Positions 11,451-23,563 of a stretch of 64,000 nt of DNA are shown here, piece after piece. Position numbers and translations under genes: made by a program. The DNA comes from Parus major (Eukaryota; Chordata; Aves; Passeriformes; Paridae), in contig NC_031770.1 in the NCBI RefSeq assembly GCF_001522545.3, forward strand, positions 29,797,856 through 29,861,855. The letters are read 5' to 3'. Every line of letters begins with the position of its first letter. Position 1 is the stretch's first letter. The notes beneath the pieces are model-generated. The model had not been told where the DNA came from and did not search any database. It was given only the letters and a program-made list of their open reading frames with translations.

Positions 11451-13991
11451 GTTTTGATGCAGGATCCTCCAGCATTTAATCTTTACTATGTTCAAAATGA
11501 AAGCTAAATGGTGTAAACTGGTCTAGCAGATACTAGATAGTGGGAAAAGTTCTTGATGGGAATTCAGTTCATGTTTTAAACTTCCATGATGACAATGATC
11601 AGTGCTTTATCATATGGTGGAATTAAGGTTTTTTATTAGGTTCCAAGAATCCTGTAGTTTTTAAACCTTCAGTATGTTTATGGTACAACCCTTAAAGGAG
11701 TAAGCTGTACTCGCAAAGCTTTTCTCAGCTATGAGTTCATACAGAGATCCTGCTGTGCTCAGCAGAGTTCTCTGGCATTCTGAACACCTGGCAGTGACCG
11801 GTATGGGCAAAGGCTGGTTTTGTATCTGTGGTGTTTCCCAGAAGTTGTGAAACTTTGATACTAATGTACCAGAAAGGCATGCTTATTGCCAGTGTAGCTT
11901 TTCAGAACAACAAATATTCACCTTTACCCTAAGTAAATAGATTTAGAAAAACCTAACAGACTCTGGTAGTAAAATCAATGAGAATCTTCCAAAGAGTGTT
12001 CAGTGACCCTGTATTCTCAACAGGAGCAGCTTACTTCTGGATAATGTAAAGACTTTGAAATAATTATAATAAGAAGTAGAAGTTAAGAAAAATTCTGGTT
12101 TATTGGGAGTTTTTTAGTTTTTTATCGAATCTCTGGGTCATACCTCAGCTGGTAAGATGAATCAGAGGTCAATAATGCTACAGAGCTTGTATATGTAAAT
12201 TTTAAGCATGCAAAGAAACTGACCGATCTAAGGGCTTTTCAGTGGGCTGTATATTCCTCCAGCATTAGGTGGTTGCTTGGATGTAAGCATTTTAGCTTGC
12301 TTTCTTGAAGCAAGTTCAATATTTAGATGCATAAGTTCTTGTTGCCTTTTGAATCCCTGGTCCTTGAATTTGCTTTGATCAGAGCCGCTCAGCTCTTGCT
12401 TACAGCAGTTGGAATGCACTGTTTGCTCCTGCCTGGGGAACCTGTCTAGGGACATGTCACACCAGCCAGTGTATTCCGAGTTCTCTTGTTGAGGGTTTGG
12501 ACTGAAATGTAGTTAAGTCATTAAAATATTTTAAACTCACTTTATTGTGTAACAGTCTTGTCTAGAAAGCATAATTTTGTATGTGATATTTAATGATTAA
12601 GAATGAGCCATTTAAACAACAAGAAATGAACAAATGTGGTAAATTGCAATGGCTCCTAGCCTCTGATTAAAATTCTAATACTTTCTAGTCTAATCCTTAC
12701 GTTTTGTTCAAAAAAAAAGAAAAAAAAAAGCCCATCTGTCTCCAGGGTTTTAATCTTGCTTTGTCATTTCTTTAATGAAAAACTATATTGGAAGTTAGAT
12801 GCTCATAATATTTATATCAATAACAATGACTTCTAATACATTCCAACTTCACTTTTAATGCTTCAAAATTGCTATAGGCCATTATTAACAGAATATTTAC
12901 AATTTTGTCATGAAAAGGGATTAGCCAGTCTTAACTATGCTTGTTCTACTGCTAGAATTAAGTTAGTATTTTATTAATCTGCCAGAAAGATACAATTTCC
13001 ATGAAAGGCATAAAATGGGAGTTTAGGAATCAGCATGTCCTGAATGATTAAATAATAAGGTACCATTTGTTCCATTTTGTTCCAAATAGCTGAGTTTCAG
13101 ATTTATTTTTTTAATTAATGTGGGAATAAGTGGGTCTGCATTTGAAAAGTAATGCAAAGGGTATTCTTTTCTTAGATCACAAATACTAAAGGAAATCTGC
13201 ACTGTCTTAGCATAAGTGTCCCGGTGAAAATTTGCAGTTAGGAGAGGTAGGGAATGAACTTATTGAAAGACCATTAAATTCCTCTGCACTTCTTGCAGAA
13301 ACCAACGTTGTATCTTTGTTCTCAGGTGACGTATGAGTTAATTTGGGATGACATATGCAAAAATAACATTAATCTTTAAATAACTTATGTTAAAAAATAT
13401 AACAGAAAATACAATATATGATGCCTTTTTTGTGCAGATTAATGGAGACGTGATCTTTATATTTCATTATATGCATTAAGTACAATTTATAATGTACAAA
13501 ATACAGCTTGGCTACATGTGTGAGTATCCAAATCTTGATTTTTAACCTACTGAATCATAGGCCTCTTGGAAATATACTTAGGAAGAAGTATACATGTACA
13601 CTGTAGAAGCTGCTTTCCAGCAGTTAAAAATGATCTGTACTTGAAATCAGAGAACATCAATGGAGAGTTATGCAAATGACTTCTGTTTCGTTGTTCATGG
13701 AATATCCTGCATAGATGTAAATTAAAAGGCATGATTTAGAGAAAGATGAAATGTTACTAGATTTAGCAATAATGATCTTCATAAAGATTATATTTGGAGT
13801 GTTTCCATGAGAAAAGATGCAGATGAGAGATTGAAGTTTAAAAAAACCCCAAAACACTGCAAAACTAGAAGCACCACAAAAGCAAACAATTTTCCTGAAC
13901 CCTAAAGAACACAGGTGTGCATTAAGTCATGCAAAATAGTGTTATAACAAATTCTTCAGTCAGAATTGTTCCAATTGACTTGAACATATTT
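8951..13991 (+). other. Intronic sequence; poly-T tract, no gene
   Basis: Mostly unique AT-rich intron. The 79-codon frame at 9504-9743 (contains YPLRGMLKQKTFYIYRMRNR) was inspected because its amino-acid mix looks protein-like, but I recognise no family. A run of about 31 T lies at 11419-11449. Nothing else can be supported. Confidence 0.5.
11419..11449. repeat. Poly-T run (31 nt)
   Basis: Uninterrupted T run. On the minus strand it is poly-A, but no retrocopied gene body or target duplication could be seen beside it, so I treat it as a simple repeat. Confidence 0.95.
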
Positions 13992-14010
13992 TGCCACTAG
14001 AGGGTGCTGT
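13992..14010 (+). promoter_or_regulatory. CTCF-like motif
   Basis: TGCCACTAGAGGGTGCTGT matches the vertebrate CTCF core (CCA-C/T-AG-A/G-GGGGCGCT-type) at most informative positions; the usual GGC is GGT here. In intronic DNA of about 35% GC such a match stands out. Occupancy cannot be inferred from sequence alone. Confidence 0.5.
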
Positions 14011-16318
14011 GCAATAGCTAAAATCTTTCCAGTAAAAAAAATCTCCAATTGCATCTTTCCTTCTTCATACTGAACAGATAAATTATTGATATTCTTCAAA
14101 TGGCAAATTAATTTACACTTAACATTCAGACTTTAACTCTAGAAAATTGTTTGAGTGACAGTAATGGTTACATTGCAAGTTATTTAAACTTCTAAGGCTG
14201 TAATTTACTCAGTCATGTAATTCCCTATTTGAATCAAAACAAAGTGCTGCTTATGTTGGTTTTAGCATTGATTTAAATGCTTATGTAAAAGAAAACAAAC
14301 CAAAAAACCAAAAAACAAACCACCCAATAAAAACCCAAAAAGAAACCCCCAAAAACCCAAACATACCTCAAATAAATAAATTTTAAAAAAAGCCAAAAGA
14401 GCTGTCTGGGTCTTGCATGGAAAGAAAATTTGAAGGTAAATGTAGTTTTGAAGATTTTATTTTTTAAAACTAGAATTTTCTCCATTTATCTATCTTTTTC
14501 TTCCTTCTTCTCAGTTCAATAGTTCTTTATAGTTCCTCCTGTGTTTCTGGTCTAGTAGACTTACAGATAGGATTTGAAGCAGGTGCTGATTCTATGTAGA
14601 AATTGTTTCTAAAAAATCTTGATTTCAAAGTCATAATTTCACCCTTTTAAATCTGTATGAGTCTATAAATTGAGCAGAAGTAAATGTTGTGTTGGTGGAA
14701 ATAATCACATCAATGTAATTGCCAAATAGGGAACTAAAATGTGAAAGTACTTTAATTCCTGTCTCCCACTGCTGATGTTAAAACCTCAGCATTCAAGCCC
14801 AGAGGTCTCATCAGGAATTTTTTTGCTCTTTGATACAGACTCAGCTGATAAAGGTGTACAAAAGTACTTTATTGTGCAGTTTTAAAAGGTTTGAATTTAC
14901 TGAAATTAGCTGCTGGACAACTGTAAGAGTCTTGGCTTTTCTTGTTTGGGAATTCAGTTGCTGACATTGTATGAGTGCTCAGTTGTACAGTATTTTGTTA
15001 TCAGGAGTCTATAGCTATAGCAGTTGAGAAAAGTGCTCTCTAACCTCATTAAAATGTTGGTCAAAACCTTTGCATAAGGTCTGTTATTTTTGTTTAATTA
15101 CTGTCAAAGTTATGGCAATCAGGACTCTTTCAAATTCCCTTTTACAGAAGCTCCCTTTAGAGTCTTCACTAATAACCTTTCATCTCAGTGAGGAATATCA
15201 GTGATGGTATAGCCACGTGGTTTAATTTTCCAGGCGGTCAGAGCACTTCAACAGGCATTTGTTTATCTTGTCACATTCAGAAATAATATTTAAGCAAGCT
15301 TAAGACAGAGTGAGCAATGAAAGGAATGTTGCCATATGTCTTCCCAAAAGGAGCAGGTACATGATATAAAACTCAGTACAGCCATTATGCTTATGTGTTG
15401 AATGCATTTCTTCTGAACCATGGGCTTTAATTGTACAATCATCTCTGACAACTGTGAAGTCATTTTAGGGTAAATTTTCATACATAGTAATAGAGGTTGT
15501 TTGATAAGAAATACAGTGTTGTCACAGTTTGACAAATAAGCTGTAAATTGTGGTGTAATATAGTCTTAACATTTCCTAAAGAGAGTTTATATTTTAATCA
15601 GACCTGAGATGGCATTGCATGAATAATAAAATTGTATCTTGTGTAAAAAACTGGAGTGTTGCTACTAGATTTTGGCAAAGGATAATTTTCTTAGTTAAAC
15701 ATCTCCTTAGCCATGTATTTTAATGTTTTGTGCGTGCTTCATTGCTTCAGATCCATTTCTGTTGCAATTTGTCATACACTCACATTTTAACAATTTTAGA
15801 AAGAAATGCATACTTTTTCTGCTTAAAAAAAAAGGAAAAGCAGAATAAATATGCTTCTGCAAAACAGAGATGTTGTGCATAGGATTCTGATACTTAGATT
15901 TTACAAACTTTTAAATAATTATATTAAATTACCTTAGGATTACATGGGTTTGACTGTATAGGAATGTGTACATATTTGTCTTCTGATATGTCAAATATCT
16001 TGAGTAGCTTAAATACTGGAAAGCATGTAGCATGCTTGTGATGTTCCATCTAGGTCAGTTGCTCTGCAGCTTGGTATGTCCTGGTGGCCTGAGTAAGGTG
16101 GTTTTGAAAGCATAGCTGCCTTGTTTTTGATAGCCATGTAATTGCATCTGTTCATCTGTTGATGACCCTTTGCCTTCAGATTTATCAGGAAGATGCCAGG
16201 TTATTCTGCTTGAAGTACTGATATGGGAGTTGAGTGTTTTGGGTGCAGTTCCATATTTTGCTTTAGGTGCCTGGTGAGATTTCAAGTATGTCATTTATCT
16301 TTCAGGTACCCATGAATG
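14011..16318 (+). other. Intronic sequence without gene
   Basis: AT-rich intron with an A/C-rich simple tract at 14288-14361 (CAAACCAAAAAACC-like). Short frames on both strands have no supporting features. Confidence 0.5.
14288..14361. repeat. A/C-rich low-complexity tract
   Basis: Degenerate repeats of AAACAAACC and AAAAACCC type. On the minus strand this gives a Phe/Trp/Val-rich accidental frame (14273-14485), which should not be read as a protein. Confidence 0.85.
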
Positions 16319-16396
16319 CCAGCTTTACCACAGGGCTTCCGGTCATCCCCAGCTTCACCACAGGGCTTCTGGTCATTCCCTGCTTCATAGCAAGGC
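16319..16396. repeat. 30-bp tandem repeat, about 2.6 copies
   Basis: Units at 16319-16348 and 16349-16378 share CCAGCTT-ACCACAGGGCTTC-GGTCAT with three differences; a third, diverged partial unit (CCTGCTTCATAGCAAGGC) follows. A small minisatellite; copy number could vary between individuals. Confidence 0.85.
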
Positions 16397-17468
16397 TGTG
16401 AGAAGTGCTCAGAGTTGGTGATGTGAATCGTGTCCCCTCACTTAATGTCCTGACATGCTCATTGTTAGAATATTTCTTCTTAGCAGTGAGAAAATATTTG
16501 TTTTCTACTTCTCTGAAGCAATTTAGTGGACTAATTGGTTCATAAGATGGGTTAGCTGTATGTGCAAGTATAATCTATAGCAAGATATTAGGAAGGGTGA
16601 AAAGGATGGAAGATATTTTTCCTCATTCTTGGGTGAGCGTAGTTGCCTTGCTCCATTGTGCTGGCTCTGCTGTATATGTGACCTCTGCATGAACAGTTTC
16701 AATTTCCTGACCCCTGACAGGGTAGTTTTCTACCTCCCAATAAGTTAAGTTGATTGAAGTGAATAAGCTCTGTCTGATAAGCACCAGTAGGGTTGTGAGG
16801 TGGAACTCCTTGGCCAGAAATTTTAAAAGTGGGAAGCTTGAAATAATAAAATTGGAAATGGAGTGAGACCTCTTCCTTCAGATGGTAGAGAAGTTGTTGG
16901 CCTGATCATCATAATACAGCGGTATAACAATTTGACAGTTGTCAGATGATTAGACTCCTGTATTAATTCTGTCTTTGAATTTCTTTTCCCAGGATGAGGG
17001 ATAGAGAGCTCTTTGCTCTTAAATTTAACAGGTGAAAACTATGAGACTTGGAAAAAATGAGTGCTTCTACTTTTTCTGCACTAAGTATATTATAGAAGTA
17101 TGTGAAAAGTAGAGTAGCCACAGCTGAAATTTCCTTTTCAAGGAACTATACCTAAATTATTTATTTTGTTAGTATAGTAACATGAAATTACCATTAGCTG
17201 TTGAAGCATTTATTTCTCTGTTTTTTTTCTTTCTGTTTTTTCATTTTTAATTGAAACGTGAAATGGCTGTCAATGTGCAACTTTATAAAAAGAAAACATT
17301 TTGGATTCTTGTGACCTGAGCGATTGTTAATGAGAGAAGTTGTATTTACTCTGTGTTACTTGGTTCAACCTGAAAGATACTTTCCTTTCTTTGACTCCCT
17401 TCCCTCATAAGCTTTATTGTTGTGACTAATGCTTTAAATAATAGCTGCCTGACTACTTTTTCATATCA
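16397..17468 (+). other. Intronic sequence without gene
   Basis: About 1.1 kb of AT-rich unique sequence leading up to the LTR at 17474. No exon, RNA gene or repeat could be supported. Confidence 0.5.
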
Positions 17469-17473
17469 GAGCA

Positions 17474-18888
17474 TGTCGTGGTTTTAAACCAGTAACTAAG
17501 AAAATCACATATTTCTTGCTGTGAGATATGGATCAGAACAAGAGCAAAACAGGCATAAAACTTAAAAGGGATAAAGAAAGTTTATTGACAAACTACAAGA
17601 ATAAGAACACCAGAATAAACTTCCAGAAAAACCTTTTCATCCCCTATCTACCCACTATTCCCTTGTTCACATGACAACAGAGACAAAAACTTTGGAACTT
17701 TGGTGGTTAAAACAGTCCCAATTCTTGCTACAGTCTTTTCACCAGTCTTTGTAGAGAAACCGAAGTTTCTTCCTGTTAATTTATGGAGTTTCTCACAAGA
17801 AAACTGTTTTTGTTATAGTTTTCCATTGCCCTAATGTTAGCTGCTGTTATCAGAGCCCACCCCTCCCATTTTCACATCACCCTGAGGTGTATATTATGGG
17901 CCATGAGTCTAGGGATGGCATTTTTAAGGATGAGTTATTCAAAGGCAAAAAGTCTTCTTCATCTGTTTCTGTGAGCTTCACTAGACAACAGTTTTCTCAT
18001 TGCCTCTCAAGGCTTCAAATCTTCCAGCACTTCACTATACCATAATTACTCTACTTTTTACTCAAATTTACACTTTGAACACTTTATTCCTCCCTACATA
18101 CTTTATCATGAATTAAAGGAGTTTTTTTCAGAACTTCATTGTCCATCTCCATAGTTTTAACAGAAAGATATTTCAGCTAAATTAAAGCATCTTCTTAATT
18201 CTCTACCTTTTCTGAAGCTTCTTTTCTTTCCTGTCACTGGTAGTTTATAAAGTCTCTTTTCATGTTGATCACTCTCTTTTTTTTCCTCTCTGGATAAAAA
18301 GATTAATCCGCAAGTCTCATCTGGGTAATGAAAGAGTTAAAATCTTGCCCAGGCTGTTGTAGGTAGTTCTGTGGCCTCGGCCAGTGCAGGAACTGGAGCC
18401 GTCTGCGATGGAGAGTTCCTCTTGGCTGCTCTGGAGAGTGTAGTCGCCGCCCCAGCCCTCTGCAGGTCCAGAGCCTCTCTCCTTCTTCACTCAGCAGTTT
18501 CTAGTGAATTTAGTTACAGCAAAAAACCTGCAGCCGAGCCAGAGATCGGCTCAGCCTGACGTGGCCCAAGCCCGGGGAAAACCTTCCGCAGGGCCCGCAT
18601 CTCCCAGCCGGGAGACGCGGCAGGCCCAGCCCCATCCCCGCCCGGCCGCATGGCCTGGGCAGGGAACGGGAGGCCTGGAGCTCCGCCACCCTTCACAGCC
18701 AGGAAACAAAGAGCCCCCAAATACCCTGACTTTACATCTTAAGGTAGGGTTCACGAGTTGATCTCACCTTTCAATGGCCAAAACTGCTGTCAGTTCTCAG
18801 CAATGACCGATAATTGGTCAGGAGAAATTACTCTAGTCAGTCCCCAGCAACTTCAACTTTTCCTTAAAGGTAAAGTAACTCCATGACA
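17474..18888 (-). mobile_element. Long LTR-like unit, 1,415 bp, with 5-bp target duplication
   Basis: Starts TGTCGTGG and ends CCATGACA, giving 8-bp terminal inverted repeats with one mismatch and TG/CA ends. GAGCA precedes it (17469-17473) and follows it (18889-18893), a 5-bp duplication as made by ERV-L/class III-like and some other integrases. AATAAA on the minus strand at 17581-17586, about 108 bp from the left end, suggests transcription on the minus strand with a long U3, but I found no convincing TATA box, so orientation is tentative. The opening TGTC-TGGTTTTAAACC resembles LTRs I recall as abundant in passerine genomes. A GC- and CpG-rich block (about 18360-18720) carries overlapping frames in several phases (18371-18761); these are LTR sequence, not genes. 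No gag or pol motifs occur inside, so it is a solo LTR or a non-autonomous element. Confidence 0.75.
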
Positions 18889-18893
18889 GAGCA

Positions 18894-21800
18894 TTATGGC
18901 ACTAGAGGATCTCCTTTCTTTTTCCCAGGACGACATATTTTCATGGATGACAGGGAAGAATGGACAGGGGTGAAATGTATTTGAGAATGTATTTTCACAA
19001 AAAATTTGGTTTAAAGAACAATTCTCAGAATAAAAATTAACAGTTGGGATGCTGTTAAACTGTGTCCTGTAGGGTTTTTAGTCAGTTTGCTGTAGTGATC
19101 CTTTGTGGCCTCTGTTTCTTTTGCTCTTTTGATGAAACTGTGAAGAATGAGATACTTGACTTCCATGGATGGAGTCTTGTTCTTGCCTTTGCAAAACAAC
19201 CTGAGTAGCCTGTCTTGGAGTGGGAGGCGGGAAATTATGTATCAGGAGGTAACACAAAAATTGTATAATGTTTGGGCGGGCAGTGATACAGGCTCTACTG
19301 ATAGAAAATTGTTTTTTCCTGTCAGGACTTAGAGGTCAGTATATGCACTGATGTGTGAACGGCACTTAGATTTTTGACTATTCTAATCAATATTTTTTAG
19401 AGGGTATTTTATTAAGGTTTCTAGCAATCGTTATAACCTGTATCGCTTGGTGGTGTGAACAAATTTATTGTATTTCATTTTTACTTGTCTTAAAATATTT
19501 CACCTTCCAAATGTACTTTATGTTTTGTTTTCAGATGAAGGGGCACTTAATACAAATGGTTTTACCACTTACTGTCATTGTTTCATTTTGATTCTTAGTA
19601 ATTCATATGCCTCATAAGGGAGCAGAGCAGATATAATGGGTTAAAATATCAGTATGTTAAACATGAAGTTCACATTTTTATTTCAGGGTGGTGTTATTTC
19701 TATACCTTTATTTTGCAGTTTATAGTCAGCGATATAGATAATGTGTCTTACTGTTAATTGGTTTAATGGATAAGTATTTTGATAATAGATGCCCTCAGAA
19801 GCATGAGTATTAATTTAAAATACAAAATAATTTTCAACATAAAGGAAATTTAAAAGTGAAATTAAAAAAATCACCTTTCCAAATCTGATCTGTGTTTGAG
19901 CATAAATAAATTAAGAAAGAAAAATCAAAACCAGGATTTCACTGTCGGACACGAAATGATTTACACTGACTTAGCTCGATGTGTGGTGAAAAAAGAAGAG
20001 AAGTTTATTTTTTCTTTCAGTATTTATAGGTTTTCAACAACGATCAGGGATTGGATAGTCAGGTTACCACCTTCCTAACCATGCTGGCCATGAGAGATGT
20101 CCATCAAAAGGCATATCTTTAATGGAAAGTATGAACACCTATGTTTATAGTTACTTTCCTGGGAAAATAGCTAAAAATTATGAAAACAATATCAAAAGGC
20201 CTGATTCTCAGGGCGACACCAGAGGCTGCTAATTATGCTGCATTTTTGCTTATAACTAGTATCACCTTCAGATGTCTTTAAAATTAAAGTAGGGCACTGG
20301 TTTGGAAAAGGTTGGGTAGGAGTAGACCCAGCTGGCATCTGACTGAACTGCTGTCTCCCTCATCCAGCTGATTTTAAAATAGCACAAGAAATTCTTGAAT
20401 GTTGGTTTTTCCTGTTGGCAGGAAATATCTGTGAAATTTGTTGAATGTCCCATTCACCCATTCACCTGATGGGGTGGAGAATGAGTATCTGTTGTTATTT
20501 GGTTTTATTTGGTCTTCTGTATGTTGTGGTCATCAGAATGAACAGAAGTGTTACATCATATGATAGACATATTGGCTTTAAAGCTCAGAAGTTATTGTTG
20601 AATTTTCTGTGTGAATTTTCTTTGCAAAGTTGCAAATCCAGTAATTGGATATTTGGAAAGGCCAAAATCAAGGTGTTATATATAACCTTACTTGGCCTCC
20701 TTAAGTTTATGTTTATATTAAAGTTTTGCATTTATTGCCATTTCATGCTGAACTCAGTTTACAATTATGAATGTTAAGTGAAGCGGCAGGCTTCAGATGT
20801 TGGGGAGCCCTATCTGATGGGTGCTTGGGAAAAGCCTGTACTATCTGAGTGTTTGGGCATCCCATCAGAACTGCAGTCTGCAAAGGGGCTGTGCTCAGTT
20901 CAACAGTACAGCATTGAATCATGCAGCTTTCCCCAGTTATGTCCTTGACGCTTGTTCATGTTTTTCCCTATAGTTTCATCCTCAAAATAATGCAACAGAT
21001 TTTCTTCGAGTCAGTGTTACGCTAATTTTAATTTACCAGCCTGATTTCTCTCCAACTGTATGCGTGCATTATTTGCTGACTTGTATTTTATTCTCCTCTG
21101 AGGATCCAGGGAGTATACATCACATTTAGACAAATGAATTGCTTTCTTCTTGTGATAAACTTAGTTGACCTAGCAGGTTCAAAATCACACTTCAAGCACC
21201 AAATTATCCCTTCTAGCTAGGGCAAAATCCTGCTTTTTTTAATGTTAAATACATTAGAATTTTAAATGCTTTTTAAAATGGATTAAATTTTAAAAATATG
21301 TTGACATTAAAACATAATAGAAAGTGTGATATTCACTGAATTTTGTGGGTACAAAATTCAAAAAAGCTTCATGTAATATATCAATAAATTAAATTAATAG
21401 CAGATATAAAGGAAATTAGTTACTAAGAGGAAATAAAATGCTTCAGGATTCATTAATTTAAAACTGTAACTTTAAGATTTTGTTAGTTTATTAAAGTATT
21501 TTATTAGGTATTTTATTTATTTTATTTTATGCAGATGCCATCCAAGTTTCTAAACCCTACGAGTGATGTACAATTGCCCCACAAGGCCCTTCGAAATTTA
21601 CCTTCTATTAACTTATATATTAATATAGGCTTTTAGAGAGATTATTATGGAATTTATAAAATCTACTGATTTCTTTTTATAAATTTAATTTATTCACTTC
21701 TACTTATCTAAATGTGACTTTAATGTCTTTTCACTGTGAATTTCAAATTGTTGCCCACTGACATTTTAGGTGGTCTTGTCAAGTAGAAGCTTTTCAGAAA

Positions 21801-22129
21801 AGCTATAAATGCTTTTAGGATATAAAGGAGGTTGAATCATACTGGTTCAGTTTTATGCTGATGTTAGCTTAGCTTTGGTTATGCTACTGGAGTTTTTCTG
21901 GCTTTTGAGTCACTCGTATTTTCATCTTGGAGTTTTCTGTGACAATTTCTGCATGTTAAAACAAGAGCTAAGTCCCTATCCTCTAGGTGATGATATAGAA
22001 CATTCCTTCCATCTAGCTTAGGTATTTTAGAGCCCAGGTTTCATACATGTGTAGAGATACCCACTCTCCTACTACTTCTAAAAAGAATAAACATTAATAA
22101 ATGTAGGAGGAAAAGATGGGACAAACTTG
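18894..22129 (+). other. Intronic sequence without gene
   Basis: AT-rich with the lowest GC around 21230-21700. The 110-codon frame at 20445-20777 (hydrophobic, Cys-rich) has no motif or splice support. No dated repeat recognised. Confidence 0.5.
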
Positions 22130-22430
22130 TGCCCGTTGAAAGCCAGCCAAACATGAGCCAGCCTGTGCACAGGTGGCCAAGAAGGCCAGTCCTGGCTTAT
22201 ATCAGCAATAGAGTGGCCAGCAGGATCAGGGCAGTGGTTGTACCCCTGTACCTGGCACTGGTGAGGCCACATCTTGCATCCTGTGTTTAGTTTTGAGCCC
22301 TTTACTACAAGGACATTGAGGTGCTGCAGTGTGTCCAGAGAAGGGAACTAGGGTAAGTCCTTTGAGGAGCAACTGCAGGAGCTGGTGTTGTTTAGCCTGG
22401 ATAAAAGGAGGCTCTGGGGGGGTCCCTGTG
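22130..22430 (+). mobile_element. CR1 LINE sense fragment, upstream part
   Basis: Conceptual translation retains the degraded C-terminal tail of CR1 ORF2: AYISNRVASRIRAVVVPLYL then ALVRPHL, followed by DIEVLQCVQRRE, with stops and frameshifts. The nucleotide sequence continues into GTTTAGCCTGGATAAAAGGA, a hallmark of the avian CR1 sense strand. It breaks off at 22430 where an antisense CR1 begins, and its 3' part resumes at 23299. Confidence 0.85.
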
Positions 22431-23296
22431 GATTCACAGAATAAGCTGATTTGGAAGTGGCCCACAAGAATCATCAAAGTCCAACTCCTGGCCCTGCACA
22501 GGACACCCCAAGAGTGACACCACGTGCCTGAGTGTTGCAGTCCGCAACCTCAGGATCTTGTCCAGGGAAGCTGCAGGGTTCTGGGGACCAGCATGGAACA
22601 CCAACGAGATGGGCTGCCAGTTCGCCATGGGAACAAACTCAGATCCAGAACACAGAGCCCCGAACAGAGGCTGAGCAGGGGTTTTTGAGGGACAGAACCC
22701 TTGAGGGTCTCCACCCTTGAGGGTGGAGTTCAGGGTCAGAGACCACTAGAAACACAGCAAGGGAGAAACCCCCCAGGGACTCAAACCCAATCAGAAGCCC
22801 TGGGCCGTCTTTCACAAGGGGTTTGGGGTGGGACAATGCTTATCTAAAAGTACCTCTTTGTCTGCTCGAGGCACGTCACAACACCTGAGAGCATTGTCCA
22901 AATGCTTACTGAACTCTGTCAGGCTGATACTATGACCACATCTCTAGGGAGCCTGTTCCAGTGCCCAACTATCCTTTGAGTGAAGAACCTTTTTCTAATA
23001 TCTAATATCCACCCTCCCCTGACACAACTTCAGGCCCTTCCCACAGGTCCTGGCACTGGGTACTACAGGGAAGAGATTAGTGCCTGCCTCTCCTCTTCCC
23101 TTCATGAGGAAGTTGTAACTGCAATGAAGTCTCCTCTCAGTCTCCTCCAGGCTGAACAGACCAAGACCTCAGCCACTCCTCGTACGGTTCACCTCAAGGC
23201 CCTTCACCATCTTCACAGCTCTTCTTTGGGCACTCTATAATATCTTTCTTACATTGCAGTGACCAAAACTGCACACAATATTCAAGGTGAGGCCAG
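22431..23296 (-). mobile_element. CR1 LINE antisense copy, inserted in the sense CR1 and itself interrupted
   Basis: Begins with the antisense CR1 tail GATTCACAGAATAAGCTGAT and runs to CACACAATATTCAAGGTGAG near 23290. Phrases such as TGAAGAACCTTTTTCTAATA and AGGCTGAACAGACCAAGACC are complements of the CR1 3' region. The copy is split by an unrelated 351-bp block at 22533-22883; CR1 sequence resumes directly after it (GAGAGCATTGTCC). It sits between two parts of a sense CR1, so it inserted later than that element. About 90 bp of the expected sense CR1 is missing at the junction, so a deletion accompanied or followed the insertion. Confidence 0.85.
22533..22883. mobile_element. LTR-like insertion, 351 bp, with 6-bp duplication CCTGAG
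   Basis: The block starts TGTTGCAG and ends GTCACAACA, so it has TG/CA ends and a 5-bp terminal inverted repeat (TGTTG/CAACA). CCTGAG occurs immediately before (22527-22532) and immediately after (22884-22889); removing one copy restores a continuous antisense CR1, which confirms an insertion. The 6-bp duplication suggests a class II-type retroviral integrase. I see no clear AATAAA, so the orientation is open; an inverted CCAAT box on the minus strand near 22790 weakly favours minus. Short frames in 22329-22836 are non-coding overlaps of this block and the CR1. Confidence 0.8.
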
Positions 23297-23298
23297 GC

Positions 23299-23563
23299 AA
23301 CCAGCGACAGGACAAGAGGACCAAGCCTCAAGTGGTGCTGGGGAGGTTCAGATTGGACATCAAGATGAATTTATTAATGGCAATGGTTGTCCAGCATTGG
23401 AACAGACCGCCCAGAGAGGTGGTGGAGTCACCATCCCAGTAGTTTTTGAAGAAACAACTGGACGTGGCACTTAGTGCCATGGTCTAGTTGACAAGTTGGT
23501 GTTTGGTCATAGGTTGGGTTTGAGGATCTTAGAGGTCTTTTCCAGCCTAATTGATTCTGTGAA
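23299..23563 (+). mobile_element. CR1 LINE sense fragment, 3' part
   Basis: Resumes the sense element with GCGACAGGACAAGAGGACCA, then GGGGAGGTTCAGATTGGACA, CAGCATTGGAACAGACCGCC and ends CCTAATTGATTCTGTGA, the CR1 3' terminal motif. Together with 22130-22430 it forms the older, outer CR1 of the nest. Confidence 0.88.

Noticed and set aside
18371..18761. Overlapping GC-rich frames that look like a gene start
   Set aside because: They lie wholly inside the 17474-18888 LTR unit and occur in several phases on both strands, as expected of CpG-rich non-coding DNA.
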